A stretch of DNA of 64,000 nucleotides from the IMG/VR virus record IMGVR_UViG_3300032304_001060, positions 30,729-94,728 of that record, one strand, 5' to 3'. The position numbers were made by a program, and so were the translations under genes. Under the pieces are notes generated by a model. The model had not been told where the DNA came from. It saw only the letters and a program-made list of their open reading frames with translations, and made no database searches. Source of the stretch: a virus. The stretch's first letter is position 1. Each line of letters begins with the position of its first letter. Positions 1 through 7,020 of this stretch are shown one piece after another.

Positions 1-70
1 TTCGACTAACCCCAAGTCCAATAATCAATTCATAGGTTGCAGGGTTCTTTTGCTACTTCTAAAGATCGAA

Positions 71-106
71 ACAGCACTTCGGTGCTGTCGCGTTGTTACG
101 CAACGC
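71..106. other. Two adjacent hairpins upstream of first gene
   Basis: A perfect 7-bp stem closed by a TTCG tetraloop (71-88) is followed at once by a 6-bp stem with a 5-nt loop (90-106). No T-run follows either stem, so a classical terminator is not supported. They lie in the leader of the AAA ATPase gene and may be an mRNA leader structure or the end of an upstream unit outside the window. Bases 1-154 otherwise show no gene. Confidence 0.4.
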
Positions 107-154
107 CTGATGAGATCACTTATCGGTACACCTAGACATGAAACGGAATAACAA

Positions 155-1036
155 ATGACCACAGATACAAAATCTCTCTTCGTACCAACACTCGCATCAA
201 CATCTCACTACATACCTCGCACATTCGCTGGCCACGTCGGCGAATTTGAAACATTCGATTACGCACTTGAAAACAATCTCAATGTGCTCATCGAAGGCGA
301 GACTGGAACTGGTAAGACTTCTGGCGTTATGGCGTACTGCGCCCAACGTCATCTCAACTTCTTTGCTGTTCCTTGCAACAGCGCAATTGATTTCACTCAG
401 GTGATCGGCGGTCTATTCCCGAATGCTGATGGCAAATTGGAATGGGTTGACGGCGGTATCACTCGCATCGTTCGTGAGGGCGGTGTCTTGTTGATTAACG
501 AATTAAACAATGCGCCGAAGAATCTCTCTCAGTACCTCATGTCATTACTTGATGATCGTCGCTCGATCACTCTCATGGGTCATGGCAACGAGGTTGTGAC
601 TGCACACAAGGACTTGCTGATCGTTGCAGATCAGAATCCAAATTATCGTGGCACTCAACTTCTCAATGAGGCATGGAAAGATCGCTTCGAGATTAAATTG
701 CGTTACAACTACGACAACGCGATTGAGAAGAAGATCGTTACATCGTCAGCACTTCTGGAACTTGCGAATGGAATTCGTTCTACATCGCGCCAGAATGAAT
801 ACGCATCAGATCGCGGAACGATCTTCGAGACCCCAGTATCGCCTCGTCTACTTAAGACGTTCGAGAAAATCGCTCGTGATCTTTCATACGACTTTGCAGT
901 CGATAACTTCGTCAACAACTTTACCGATGAAGAACGCCCTGCGGTGAAGATGCTCATCGAAGGTGCTTCATACAACATCAAGGAAGAACTCGGTCTTGCT
1001 GTTGATTCAATCACCACCGAACACGCCAACGCGTAA
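155..1036 (+). CDS. MoxR/CobS-like AAA+ ATPase
   Basis: This 293-residue protein belongs to the AAA_5 (dynein-related, MoxR/CobS) class of ring ATPases. Walker A is GETGTGKT at residues 48-55. The Walker B position reads VLLINEL (111-117), so the usual Asp is Asn115 while Glu116 is kept; an NE variant could change hydrolysis. The next gene, 9 bases downstream, encodes a VWA protein, the usual partner of this class: the ATPase remodels a target that the VWA subunit presents. In cobaltochelatase this pair is CobS/CobT, and phages of the T4/cyanophage type carry CobS homologues. The phage role is unknown; cobalt chelation, chaperone and host-takeover roles are all open. The ribosome site ahead of the ATG is weak. 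Confidence 0.85.
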   Translation: MTTDTKSLFVPTLASTSHYIPRTFAGHVGEFETFDYALENNLNVLIEGETGTGKTSGVMAYCAQRHLNFFAVPCNSAIDFTQVIGGLFPNADGKLEWVDGGITRIVREGGVLLINELNNAPKNLSQYLMSLLDDRRSITLMGHGNEVVTAHKDLLIVADQNPNYRGTQLLNEAWKDRFEIKLRYNYDNAIEKKIVTSSALLELANGIRSTSRQNEYASDRGTIFETPVSPRLLKTFEKIARDLSYDFAVDNFVNNFTDEERPAVKMLIEGASYNIKEELGLAVDSITTEHANA

Positions 1037-1045
1037 GGAGATTAC

Positions 1046-2944
1046 ATGTCATCAATCAAACTCTATGAAGATTTCCTTTTAGGAGATCAATCAGAGGCTA
1101 AGGAACAACGTCGTATCGCAGATGAAAAGCGACAGAGACTTGAACGATTCACTCAATTCTTTGGTCGTGTGAATTCTGCATTCACATTCCGCAAAGTGAC
1201 TGTCAAGGTTGAGGACTCACCTATCGGTGCACCAGCGTGGTCTGGTGCATCGGAGGTGACATTCAATTCTCGTTTACTTGATCTCGATAGTCCGCAATCA
1301 ATTGCTGGCTTGAAAGGTCTTGATCTACACGAGATCAGTCACATTCTTTATACGCCACGTGAGGGCTCTGAGATATTTGATTACGTCAAAGAGAACGATT
1401 ATCTACAGGCATACAACTGCCTCGAAGATCAACGTATCGAGACACTCTTTACATCAAAGTATCCGTCAACGATTGATTGGTTCACAGCCACGATCTTGAT
1501 TCACTTCGTTGATAAGCCAGAGGCATTCAACGCTTCTTATCCGTTGCTACGCGGTCGTAGATACTTACCCGTTGAATTGCGTGCACGCTCTCGTAACGCA
1601 TATATCAATCAATCTAATCTCGATGAAATCTGCGAGATCGTCGATGCCTATCGCTCTCTTATCTTTCCTACTGATACTGAACAAGGAAAAGATTTAATTG
1701 CGCGATTCCACAAACTATTGCCAAAGCAGGATTCACCTGCTGGCGAAGGACAGGGCACACAGACTGTCACAGTACGGATTCAAGACCCGTTCGGACATGG
1801 TGAGAGGCCACAGGAGGGTATTGAGTCATCGGTTGATTCACGCCCTGTATCGCCACTTAAGCAGAAGCAGGATCGTGCACGTTCACAGGCCAACGATGGT
1901 GAAGATGATTCGGCTCTTGCTGATTCACTTCGCAACGATGATCTCGTGATCGATATTGATCTATCTGGTGCAGGTGACGATGGTGATGCTGATGCTGATG
2001 GTGATGGTGATGATTCTTTGGATTCTGATAATTCATCTGATGGTGATTCTGCTGGTGATTCTGCTGGTGACATGACAATCATTCAAGATTTTCTCGATGA
2101 TCTTTTGAATGACGAAAATGTTGCTAGTGAAATCAACAACATCATTCGACAAATTGGTGGAGCACCTTCTCTTTCTACCAATGATTCGAAAGAACCGAAG
2201 ATCAAGGACTACATGTCGCTCAGTCCAGATGCAGATACATTTCATGCATCACTTTCTTTCGGTCGTGAATTAGAACGATTGAAAGCATCATTCGACCCTG
2301 CATGGGATAAGTACGAGTCACAGGGGCGTATCGATGCACATCGTTACCTTCGCGGTGATGATCTCGATACAGTCTTTGATCAATGGAATGAGGGTCGTGA
2401 AGATGCGACTGAAATTTCATGTGTGATCATGCTCGATACTTCTGGCTCGATGAATGGCACTAAAGCAACATCTGCATACAAAGCCATGTATGCAATTAAA
2501 CGTGCACTCGACAAGATCAATGCAGAATGTACTGTGATCACATTTAACGATTCAGTACACACGCTTTATCGTGCATCAGATAAGGCTGGTAACACTCTTC
2601 GTCATGCTGGAACTGGTGGCGGTACAAACGCTGATGAGGCAATCAGGTATGCGACCAAAGTGTTGGCCGAGACTGAGAAGCCTGTACGTGTTCTCTTCGC
2701 AATTACCGATGGGGATTGGTACGGCGATCAGACTCTCAACGATGAAGCGATCAGTCGCTTGTCTCGTGCTGGTGTGCTTACAGCACTTGCCTACATTCCA
2801 GAAAAAAAATCGTCAGTAAATCTTGCTGACATCAATTCTCATCAATGCGAGATCAAAGCAGTCGTGCGTAATCCAATTGACCTAATTGGAATGGCTCGAT
2901 CAATTACTCGCTACGCGATCAATCGCAGATTGATCAACAACTAA
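1046..2944 (+). CDS. CobT-like VWA protein with HExxH motif
   Basis: This 632-residue protein is the partner of the upstream AAA ATPase. The N-terminal part has HEISH at residues 95-99 followed by acidic residues about 30 positions on (E127, E132), the layout of zinc metallopeptidase-like domains found in some VWA proteins. A very acidic Asp/Gly/Ser-rich linker (about residues 300-345) follows, as in CobT. The C-terminal third is a von Willebrand A domain with a full MIDAS: D464-x-S466-x-S468, a Thr in the GGGTNADE segment and Asp in ITDGDW. A GGAG ribosome site sits just ahead of the ATG. The function is inferred to be metal-dependent remodelling or proteolysis driven by the ATPase; the substrate is unknown. 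Confidence 0.85.
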   Translation: MSSIKLYEDFLLGDQSEAKEQRRIADEKRQRLERFTQFFGRVNSAFTFRKVTVKVEDSPIGAPAWSGASEVTFNSRLLDLDSPQSIAGLKGLDLHEISHILYTPREGSEIFDYVKENDYLQAYNCLEDQRIETLFTSKYPSTIDWFTATILIHFVDKPEAFNASYPLLRGRRYLPVELRARSRNAYINQSNLDEICEIVDAYRSLIFPTDTEQGKDLIARFHKLLPKQDSPAGEGQGTQTVTVRIQDPFGHGERPQEGIESSVDSRPVSPLKQKQDRARSQANDGEDDSALADSLRNDDLVIDIDLSGAGDDGDADADGDGDDSLDSDNSSDGDSAGDSAGDMTIIQDFLDDLLNDENVASEINNIIRQIGGAPSLSTNDSKEPKIKDYMSLSPDADTFHASLSFGRELERLKASFDPAWDKYESQGRIDAHRYLRGDDLDTVFDQWNEGREDATEISCVIMLDTSGSMNGTKATSAYKAMYAIKRALDKINAECTVITFNDSVHTLYRASDKAGNTLRHAGTGGGTNADEAIRYATKVLAETEKPVRVLFAITDGDWYGDQTLNDEAISRLSRAGVLTALAYIPEKKSSVNLADINSHQCEIKAVVRNPIDLIGMARSITRYAINRRLINN

Positions 2945-2967
2945 CTGTCACGTCTAGGTGGCAACTG

Positions 2968-3005
2968 GTGGGGTGCGTTACTCGTGGAGGGCTGGCGCAC
3001 CCCAC
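2968..3005. other. 10-bp perfect inverted repeat after the VWA gene
   Basis: A GC-rich 10-bp perfect stem (2968-2977 with 2996-3005) encloses an 18-nt loop. It lies 24 bases after the VWA stop codon and ahead of the next gene. No T-run follows, so it may be a weak terminator, an RNA-stability element or an attenuator separating the AAA/VWA pair from the small-gene cluster. Confidence 0.45.
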
Positions 3006-3038
3006 TCCACACACAACTATTAATGGGAGAACAAATAA

Positions 3039-3659
3039 ATGAAATTTCAAGAATTAGAACTCGGTATTGAATACGGCGTTATTCCATCATGGGAATACTC
3101 ATCGAAAGATAAAAAGAATCCAGATACAGTCGTTCGTAGACAGGTTGCAAAAGCAACTTTGGTATCGCTGGATAAGTACGAGTACATCGTTTATCGATCA
3201 GGACAAGCCGATAGTCCAAACTTCAAACCAGCACCCAAAGGTTCCAGAAGTGTTGGTTATCTGGTGCAGTCACATGATTGGGCTGAGGCAGGAACGACAG
3301 ATTCGATCTTCTGGCTTGCACGTCCTCAAGACATCATCGCTCCTCATGCTGATCTTGAAGCGCGTTGGGTTATTAAAGAGGCAGAAGAGAAGGCTCAGAT
3401 CGCCAAAGAACAGGCCGAACGTGAAGAACAAGAACGCATCGAACGTGAAACAACGGCGCGTGAGCAACGAATTGTTGATTCATGTATTAAGGCTCTGAAT
3501 TCAATTATCGGAACACAATTAACCGAACACGTGTATGCACAGGTAGGTCGATCATTTAGCCATGGTGTATATCAACCGAATGCAGAATTTCGTCTTAACG
3601 GACGCACGATGCAAATCCTGATTGAAAAAGTACTAGAGGCCAGAGATGAGGTGGCGTAA
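3039..3659 (+). CDS. Hypothetical phage protein with charged helix
   Basis: This 206-residue protein was not recognised. Residues 1-105 look globular and beta-rich. Residues about 108-150 form a very Glu/Arg/Lys-rich helix, probably a coiled coil, and a short globular C-terminus follows. A GGGAG ribosome site precedes the ATG. The stop codon overlaps the start of the next gene (TAATG), which implies coupled translation with the 240-residue protein that follows. Confidence 0.75.
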   Translation: MKFQELELGIEYGVIPSWEYSSKDKKNPDTVVRRQVAKATLVSLDKYEYIVYRSGQADSPNFKPAPKGSRSVGYLVQSHDWAEAGTTDSIFWLARPQDIIAPHADLEARWVIKEAEEKAQIAKEQAEREEQERIERETTAREQRIVDSCIKALNSIIGTQLTEHVYAQVGRSFSHGVYQPNAEFRLNGRTMQILIEKVLEARDEVA

Positions 3660-4381
3660 TGGAGACAGCAACAATTGATCGCGTAGAGAAACTACGCAAT
3701 TACTATGAAAAGTACGATCATGCAGTCGGCACTACATTCACAACAACATGGTGTGGGAGACGTTTTCGATTGCCTTATGTAGCAGAGGTAACACAACTTG
3801 AACGCGAGTACATTCGAGAGGAGTACGAAGGGTTCGAATTAATAATCACAAAATCTTCTTGGAAGTATCAAGAGATTTTTGATGTCAACGGCGATCACTT
3901 TAAACATGGCAACGTATTAAAAGATGAAATTGATGGGCGTGGGAAAGAACAATTCCGTACTGAGTATATTGCTTTTGCATGGGAGATCAAAGATCACTAC
4001 CTTCATGCAGAGTTAAATACTCCGCATGCTTTTGAATTTTCAGTTTTGTGTGGCCTTGGAATCTCGGATTCGTATGACAAGACTCGAAAGACTGCAATTA
4101 AAAAGTTAGACACACTTAAAAAAATCAAAGATGTCTTGCCACGTCTTATCGCAATCTGTGATGAGAGGTTGTTGATTGGTCATGATCAGAAAGAAAAGTA
4201 CAGACCATTCAACGTACTAATTGGTGATGAGGTTTTCGTTCAAGCCCATGGGCGAAAGCGCAAGGGAATTGTGGTTGGTACAACTGGCTCACGATTTATC
4301 GTGGGCTATGTAACGCCTTCAAATTATCGTGACCTTAAGTACAAGACCCTTGGAATGGAACATCTATGGGTGAAGCCGTAA
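3659..4381 (+). CDS. Hypothetical protein, SH3/KOW-like C-terminus
   Basis: This 240-residue protein was not recognised. Its last ~50 residues (VLIGDEVFVQAHGRKRKGIVVG and on) resemble the small beta-barrel (KOW/SH3-like) segments that bind nucleic acid or protein; this is a pattern-level guess. The start overlaps the upstream stop, and the end overlaps the HNH gene by 16 bases, so the three genes probably form one translation-coupled unit. Confidence 0.7.
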   Translation: METATIDRVEKLRNYYEKYDHAVGTTFTTTWCGRRFRLPYVAEVTQLEREYIREEYEGFELIITKSSWKYQEIFDVNGDHFKHGNVLKDEIDGRGKEQFRTEYIAFAWEIKDHYLHAELNTPHAFEFSVLCGLGISDSYDKTRKTAIKKLDTLKKIKDVLPRLIAICDERLLIGHDQKEKYRPFNVLIGDEVFVQAHGRKRKGIVVGTTGSRFIVGYVTPSNYRDLKYKTLGMEHLWVKP

Positions 4382-4776
4382 AACTATGTGGGAGGTGCAA
4401 GGTTGAACAATCAATTGACAACTTCGACACCTACAACAGAGGTGCAATCGAAGTCTGCAAGCCATGCAGACGAGAGCGCGGTCGTGAGTACTACAAACGA
4501 TCACGTCCACACATCAAAGAGTGGATTTACGATTACTTATCGAGTAATCCATGTGTCGACTGTGGTGAGAACGACCCCCTGCGACTCGAATTCGATCACC
4601 GAAGTGAGAAGCACTTCAACATCGGTAAGTCATTTATCGGTAAAGCAAAGAACATCGAGATCGTCCAATCTGAGATCGCAAAGTGCGATGTCCGATGCGC
4701 TAATTGCCACAAAGTAAAAACGCACAAAGAACAAGACACTTGGAAATACCGAATGTCCGTAGAAAGGAATCAGTAA
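4366..4776 (+). CDS. HNH endonuclease-like protein
   Basis: This 136-residue protein has an N-terminal CGRC...CKPC zinc ribbon (about residues 8-33) and a C-terminal HNH-type core: CVDCG, then LEFDHR with the Asp-His pair, then CANCHKVKTH carrying the second cysteine pair and the final His. The order CxxC, DH, CxxCH is that of small phage HNH proteins. It may be a homing endonuclease or a DNA-processing nuclease. It overlaps the preceding gene by 16 bases and the following start by one base. Confidence 0.8.
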   Translation: MGEAVKLCGRCKVEQSIDNFDTYNRGAIEVCKPCRRERGREYYKRSRPHIKEWIYDYLSSNPCVDCGENDPLRLEFDHRSEKHFNIGKSFIGKAKNIEIVQSEIAKCDVRCANCHKVKTHKEQDTWKYRMSVERNQ

Positions 4777-4949
4777 TGAAATTAAATCGCAGAGGTTGGA
4801 TTGTGCTGGTTGTTATTCCAGCAATCGTTGCAACACTCTTTTTTACATGGGCAACGCGTGATGTCTGCTATGTAGGTGAGGGTGGAAATTTCTTGGGCTA
4901 TGGCTCATGCACTCAGATGATCGACAATGCAATTAATGGAGGAAAATAA
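4776..4949 (+). CDS. Small single-pass membrane protein
   Basis: This 57-residue protein has a short basic N-terminus (KLNRR) and one strongly hydrophobic segment (about residues 8-26), then a polar tail with two cysteines. The ATG at 4776 overlaps the stop of the HNH gene; the open frame continues upstream, but only this start avoids a long overlap. An inner-membrane location is predicted and the function is unknown. Confidence 0.65.
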   Translation: MKLNRRGWIVLVVIPAIVATLFFTWATRDVCYVGEGGNFLGYGSCTQMIDNAINGGK

Positions 4950-5108
4950 ATGAAAAAGTGGAACATAAGTGAGGACACAGTACTGATGCGGTGCTGTGAT
5001 GAAGTGCAATTCGAGTACACATGCTCAGAGTGTGGTGAAAGAGGCGGTTGCTACTTCTGCGATTTCAATCTTGATGAACCCTGCGAATGTAAGGAGGAAA
5101 ATAAATGA
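4950..5108 (+). CDS. Small Cys-rich zinc-ribbon-like protein
   Basis: This 52-residue protein has eight cysteines, including CSEC and CYFC pairs spaced like a zinc ribbon plus C-terminal CEC. It is acidic overall. A GGAGG ribosome site lies at the end of the previous gene, directly ahead of the ATG. The stop overlaps the start of the next gene. No family was recognised. Confidence 0.65.
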   Translation: MKKWNISEDTVLMRCCDEVQFEYTCSECGERGGCYFCDFNLDEPCECKEENK

Positions 5109-5311
5109 CAAACGAACCAGAAAACCAGATCACACTTGTATGGAGTACAGAGGACATTCAAGAACTCTGCCCACAGATGAGCGATGAAGAAGCGATCGAA
5201 GCACTCCACACGATTCGAGAGACATTCAAAGATAGATCAACCGAAGAAGGTTGGAACATTCTTGAATGTGCACTTGAATTTTACGGATTCATTCCAGAGG
5301 AAGAGGACTAA
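5105..5311 (+). CDS. Small acidic hypothetical protein
   Basis: This 68-residue acidic protein is predicted mostly helical and was not recognised. An AAGGAGG ribosome site lies at the end of the upstream gene and the start overlaps its stop (ATGA). It sits in a chain of coupled small genes between the HNH and integrase genes. Confidence 0.65.
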   Translation: MTNEPENQITLVWSTEDIQELCPQMSDEEAIEALHTIRETFKDRSTEEGWNILECALEFYGFIPEEED

Positions 5312-5314
5312 TAA

Positions 5315-5482
5315 ATGGGATACATCGAAACAATCAGGATTACACCTGAGCAACTTGATCTCTGTGACAACTGCAATCAGCAAGGACTGAAAGCAAGTGG
5401 TCACTACGCAAACGATTCTTATGGAGAAGCAGTTATTTTCTTCTGCTTCAACTGCAAACGAAAATTGATAACACTTAAATAA
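5315..5482 (+). CDS. Small zinc-ribbon protein
   Basis: This 55-residue protein has CDNC (residues 17-20) and CFNC (44-47), a typical two-knuckle zinc ribbon spaced by 23 residues. The start lies three bases after the previous stop. It probably binds nucleic acid or a protein partner; no family was recognised. Confidence 0.65.
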   Translation: MGYIETIRITPEQLDLCDNCNQQGLKASGHYANDSYGEAVIFFCFNCKRKLITLK

Positions 5483-5491
5483 GGAGAACGT

Positions 5492-5824
5492 ATGTCAAAA
5501 GATCAAGACGATCTCGTTAAGTCACTTAGATTCGCCAATGAATTCCTCAAAGTTACTCGTGGATTTAAATTGGAGTCACAGCGACCAGACGGGTTGCCAC
5601 AAGAACTAAAAGAACATCTTGCAAACGAACACTTGAATGCACTCATCGAAGAGCACGAACTAGAGCCAGAGATGTTGATCTGGGGCTTGCTACACATGCT
5701 CGAAGTAGTGTTGAAGTACTCAGAACTAAGTCCAGAGGAACTCTCCGAAGTAATGGAGCAGTTTATTCACGCAGTAGAACACACGCCTGAGATATTCGAT
5801 GGAGATGATGATGACCACCGCTAG
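5492..5824 (+). CDS. Hypothetical acidic helical protein
   Basis: This 110-residue protein is predicted almost entirely helical and is strongly acidic, ending in a run of Asp before the final His-Arg. An AAGGAG ribosome site sits 5 bases ahead of the ATG. Its 3' end overlaps the WhiB-like gene by 14 bases. Not recognised. Confidence 0.7.
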   Translation: MSKDQDDLVKSLRFANEFLKVTRGFKLESQRPDGLPQELKEHLANEHLNALIEEHELEPEMLIWGLLHMLEVVLKYSELSPEELSEVMEQFIHAVEHTPEIFDGDDDDHR

Positions 5825-6095
5825 ATCAGAATTACTAGACGGCATGACACCGACGATCACAGGTGCGCCATGTCAATCAACAGAACCAGAGATATTCTTT
5901 CCAGACCCAACTGATTACGAAACGATCAAGGTTGCCAAAGAATTTTGTGCATCATGTAAGGCAGACGTTAAAAATAAATGTCTGTCATTCGCTCTCGAAA
6001 ACAAGATTTGGTATGGAGTCTGGGGAGGACTTACAGAACGTGAACGCATGAACTTCCGCAGACAACAGATGAGAAGGGAATATCGGAATGACTGA
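5811..6095 (+). CDS. WhiB-family iron-sulfur regulator
   Basis: This 94-residue protein has the WhiB layout: an N-terminal Cys in GAPC, then CASC, a third spacer and Cys (C-x2-C-x7-C; the usual last spacer is five), and the GVWGG turn followed by a basic C-terminus. WhiB proteins hold a 4Fe-4S cluster and act with the host sigma factor; they are restricted to actinobacteria and their phages. The start was set at 5811 because GGAG lies six bases upstream; ATGs at 5799, 5805 and 5808 are in the same frame. It may control host or phage early promoters. Confidence 0.9.
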   Translation: MTTARSELLDGMTPTITGAPCQSTEPEIFFPDPTDYETIKVAKEFCASCKADVKNKCLSFALENKIWYGVWGGLTERERMNFRRQQMRREYRND

Positions 6096-6288
6096 TGAGA
6101 TCACAGACGATCTATGGTGGAACTGTGTTTACGAATATGCACACATGGATTTATCTGCGCTATTTGTAGTAAAGATTTACGCACCAACTAAAGAATTGGC
6201 CATTGAAGAGGCTGATAAACAATTAATGGGATACCTATTGCTACCTAGCAATTGGGAATTTGTAGACTGTCAGGAGACAACAAACTAA
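6088..6288 (+). CDS. Hypothetical small protein
   Basis: This 66-residue acidic protein was not recognised. It overlaps the WhiB gene by 8 bases and the next gene by one base (TAATG). Predicted alternating strands and helices suggest a small compact fold. Confidence 0.65.
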   Translation: MTDEITDDLWWNCVYEYAHMDLSALFVVKIYAPTKELAIEEADKQLMGYLLLPSNWEFVDCQETTN

Positions 6289-6392
6289 TGAGATGCAAAG
6301 AGTGTGGCGCAAAAATTGTTTACGTAAGCATGACAGAGCATGGAACATGGTCATGTAGCGACTGCGGTTGGGATACGGGGGTGGAGGACTAA
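6288..6392 (+). CDS. Zinc-ribbon microprotein (34 aa)
   Basis: This 34-residue protein has CKEC near the N-terminus and CSDC 18 residues on, a minimal zinc ribbon. Start and stop both overlap neighbouring genes by one base, which supports real coupled translation despite the size. Confidence 0.55.
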   Translation: MRCKECGAKIVYVSMTEHGTWSCSDCGWDTGVED

Positions 6393-6577
6393 TGACTGAT
6401 TGGCTCACCAGCAAAGACATCGCAGAACAAACTGGTCTGAAATTAGACACGATTTATACATACAGACAGCGCAAGACGTTGCCTGAACCCGATTACACGA
6501 TCGGCAGAACACCGCTATGGAAGCAATCAACTATTGATGAATGGAATTCATCTCGATCAGAATTGGAGATTAATTAA
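6392..6577 (+). CDS. Excisionase/MerR-like helix-turn-helix protein
   Basis: This 61-residue protein begins with LTSKDIAEQTGL, the first helix of an AlpA/excisionase (HTH_17) domain, followed by TIYTYRQRKTLPEPD, the recognition helix and wing, and IGRTPLWKQSTIDEW, the typical end of such domains. In this position, about 450 bases upstream of the integrase, it could be a recombination directionality factor or a repressor. The ATG at 6392 overlaps the upstream stop and fits the domain start better than in-frame starts farther upstream. Confidence 0.8.
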   Translation: MTDWLTSKDIAEQTGLKLDTIYTYRQRKTLPEPDYTIGRTPLWKQSTIDEWNSSRSELEIN

Positions 6578-6708
6578 TGGCAATCAAGTACCGAGACTGT
6601 GCAGAGTGTGCAGATCAGCACAATGTAAATGACATGTATCCATACGAAGGTTGGTACATCTGCCAGCCATGTCTAGACGAGTCATTCGTATTAATGGAGG
6701 TCAAGTAA
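6577..6708 (+). CDS. Small zinc-ribbon protein
   Basis: This 43-residue protein has CAEC (residues 8-11) and CQPC (29-32). One-base overlaps at both ends tie it to its neighbours. Not recognised beyond the zinc knuckles. Confidence 0.6.
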   Translation: MAIKYRDCAECADQHNVNDMYPYEGWYICQPCLDESFVLMEVK

Positions 6709-6842
6709 TGACACAACTGATCGTCTACATCGATCTTCCAGAAGATCACAAGGTCGATGAAGAACCGAAATTCATGGAAGCAATCAAAGACACGCTTGAG
6801 ACGAACGATCACATAACTTATTGGGAGTGGGAGATTCGTTAA
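6708..6842 (+). CDS. Small hypothetical protein (44 aa)
   Basis: This 44-residue acidic protein has a predicted strand-helix-strand pattern and was not recognised. An AATGGAGG ribosome site lies at the end of the upstream gene. It is the last gene before the terminator at 6933. Confidence 0.6.
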   Translation: MTQLIVYIDLPEDHKVDEEPKFMEAIKDTLETNDHITYWEWEIR

Positions 6843-6873
6843 GTAACTTTTATCTCCGCCAAAAAAGTTACTT
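6841..6873. repeat. 11-bp inverted repeat
   Basis: AAGTAACTTTT at 6841-6851 is the exact reverse complement of AAAAGTTACTT at 6863-6873, with an 11-nt loop. It overlaps the last codon of the upstream gene. It may be an operator, an integrase or excisionase site, or a weak hairpin; the related GTTACT/AGTAAC sequence recurs at 6972-7005. Confidence 0.5.
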
Positions 6874-6932
6874 CTAAACACATAAGTAGATCGCAATCTT
6901 CACTAGCCGTATCTAGTCTCAACAATTGAGAT

Positions 6933-6962
6933 GCCCCAGATGAGAATCTGGGGCTTTTTTTT
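6933..6962 (+). terminator. Rho-independent terminator
   Basis: A perfect 9-bp GC-rich stem (6933-6941 with 6946-6954) with a GAGA tetraloop is followed directly by eight T residues. It ends the rightward small-gene unit ahead of the integrase. Confidence 0.9.
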
Positions 6963-6971
6963 GACATCGAA

Positions 6972-7005
6972 GTTACTCATCAGTAACATTACCAACCAGT
7001 AACAT
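6972..7005. promoter_or_regulatory. GTTACT/CAGTAACAT repeats before integrase
   Basis: GTTACT at 6972 and AGTAAC four bases later form an inverted repeat. CAGTAACAT then occurs twice (6981-6989 and 6997-7005), spaced 16 bases apart. The block ends 15 bases before the integrase ATG and overlaps its likely promoter region. It could be a repressor operator or arm-type integrase sites. No attP core could be identified by eye. Confidence 0.4.
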
Positions 7006-7020
7006 CATGAAGGAGGGCTC

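Noticed and set aside
24-120. Possible tRNA near the left end
   Set aside because: Two small stems are present, but no tRNA cloverleaf or T-loop could be assembled by eye.
1780-2082. Leftward Ser/Pro- and His-rich frames over the VWA linker
   Set aside because: They are the antisense of the acidic Asp/Gly repeat of the VWA gene and have biased composition typical of shadows.
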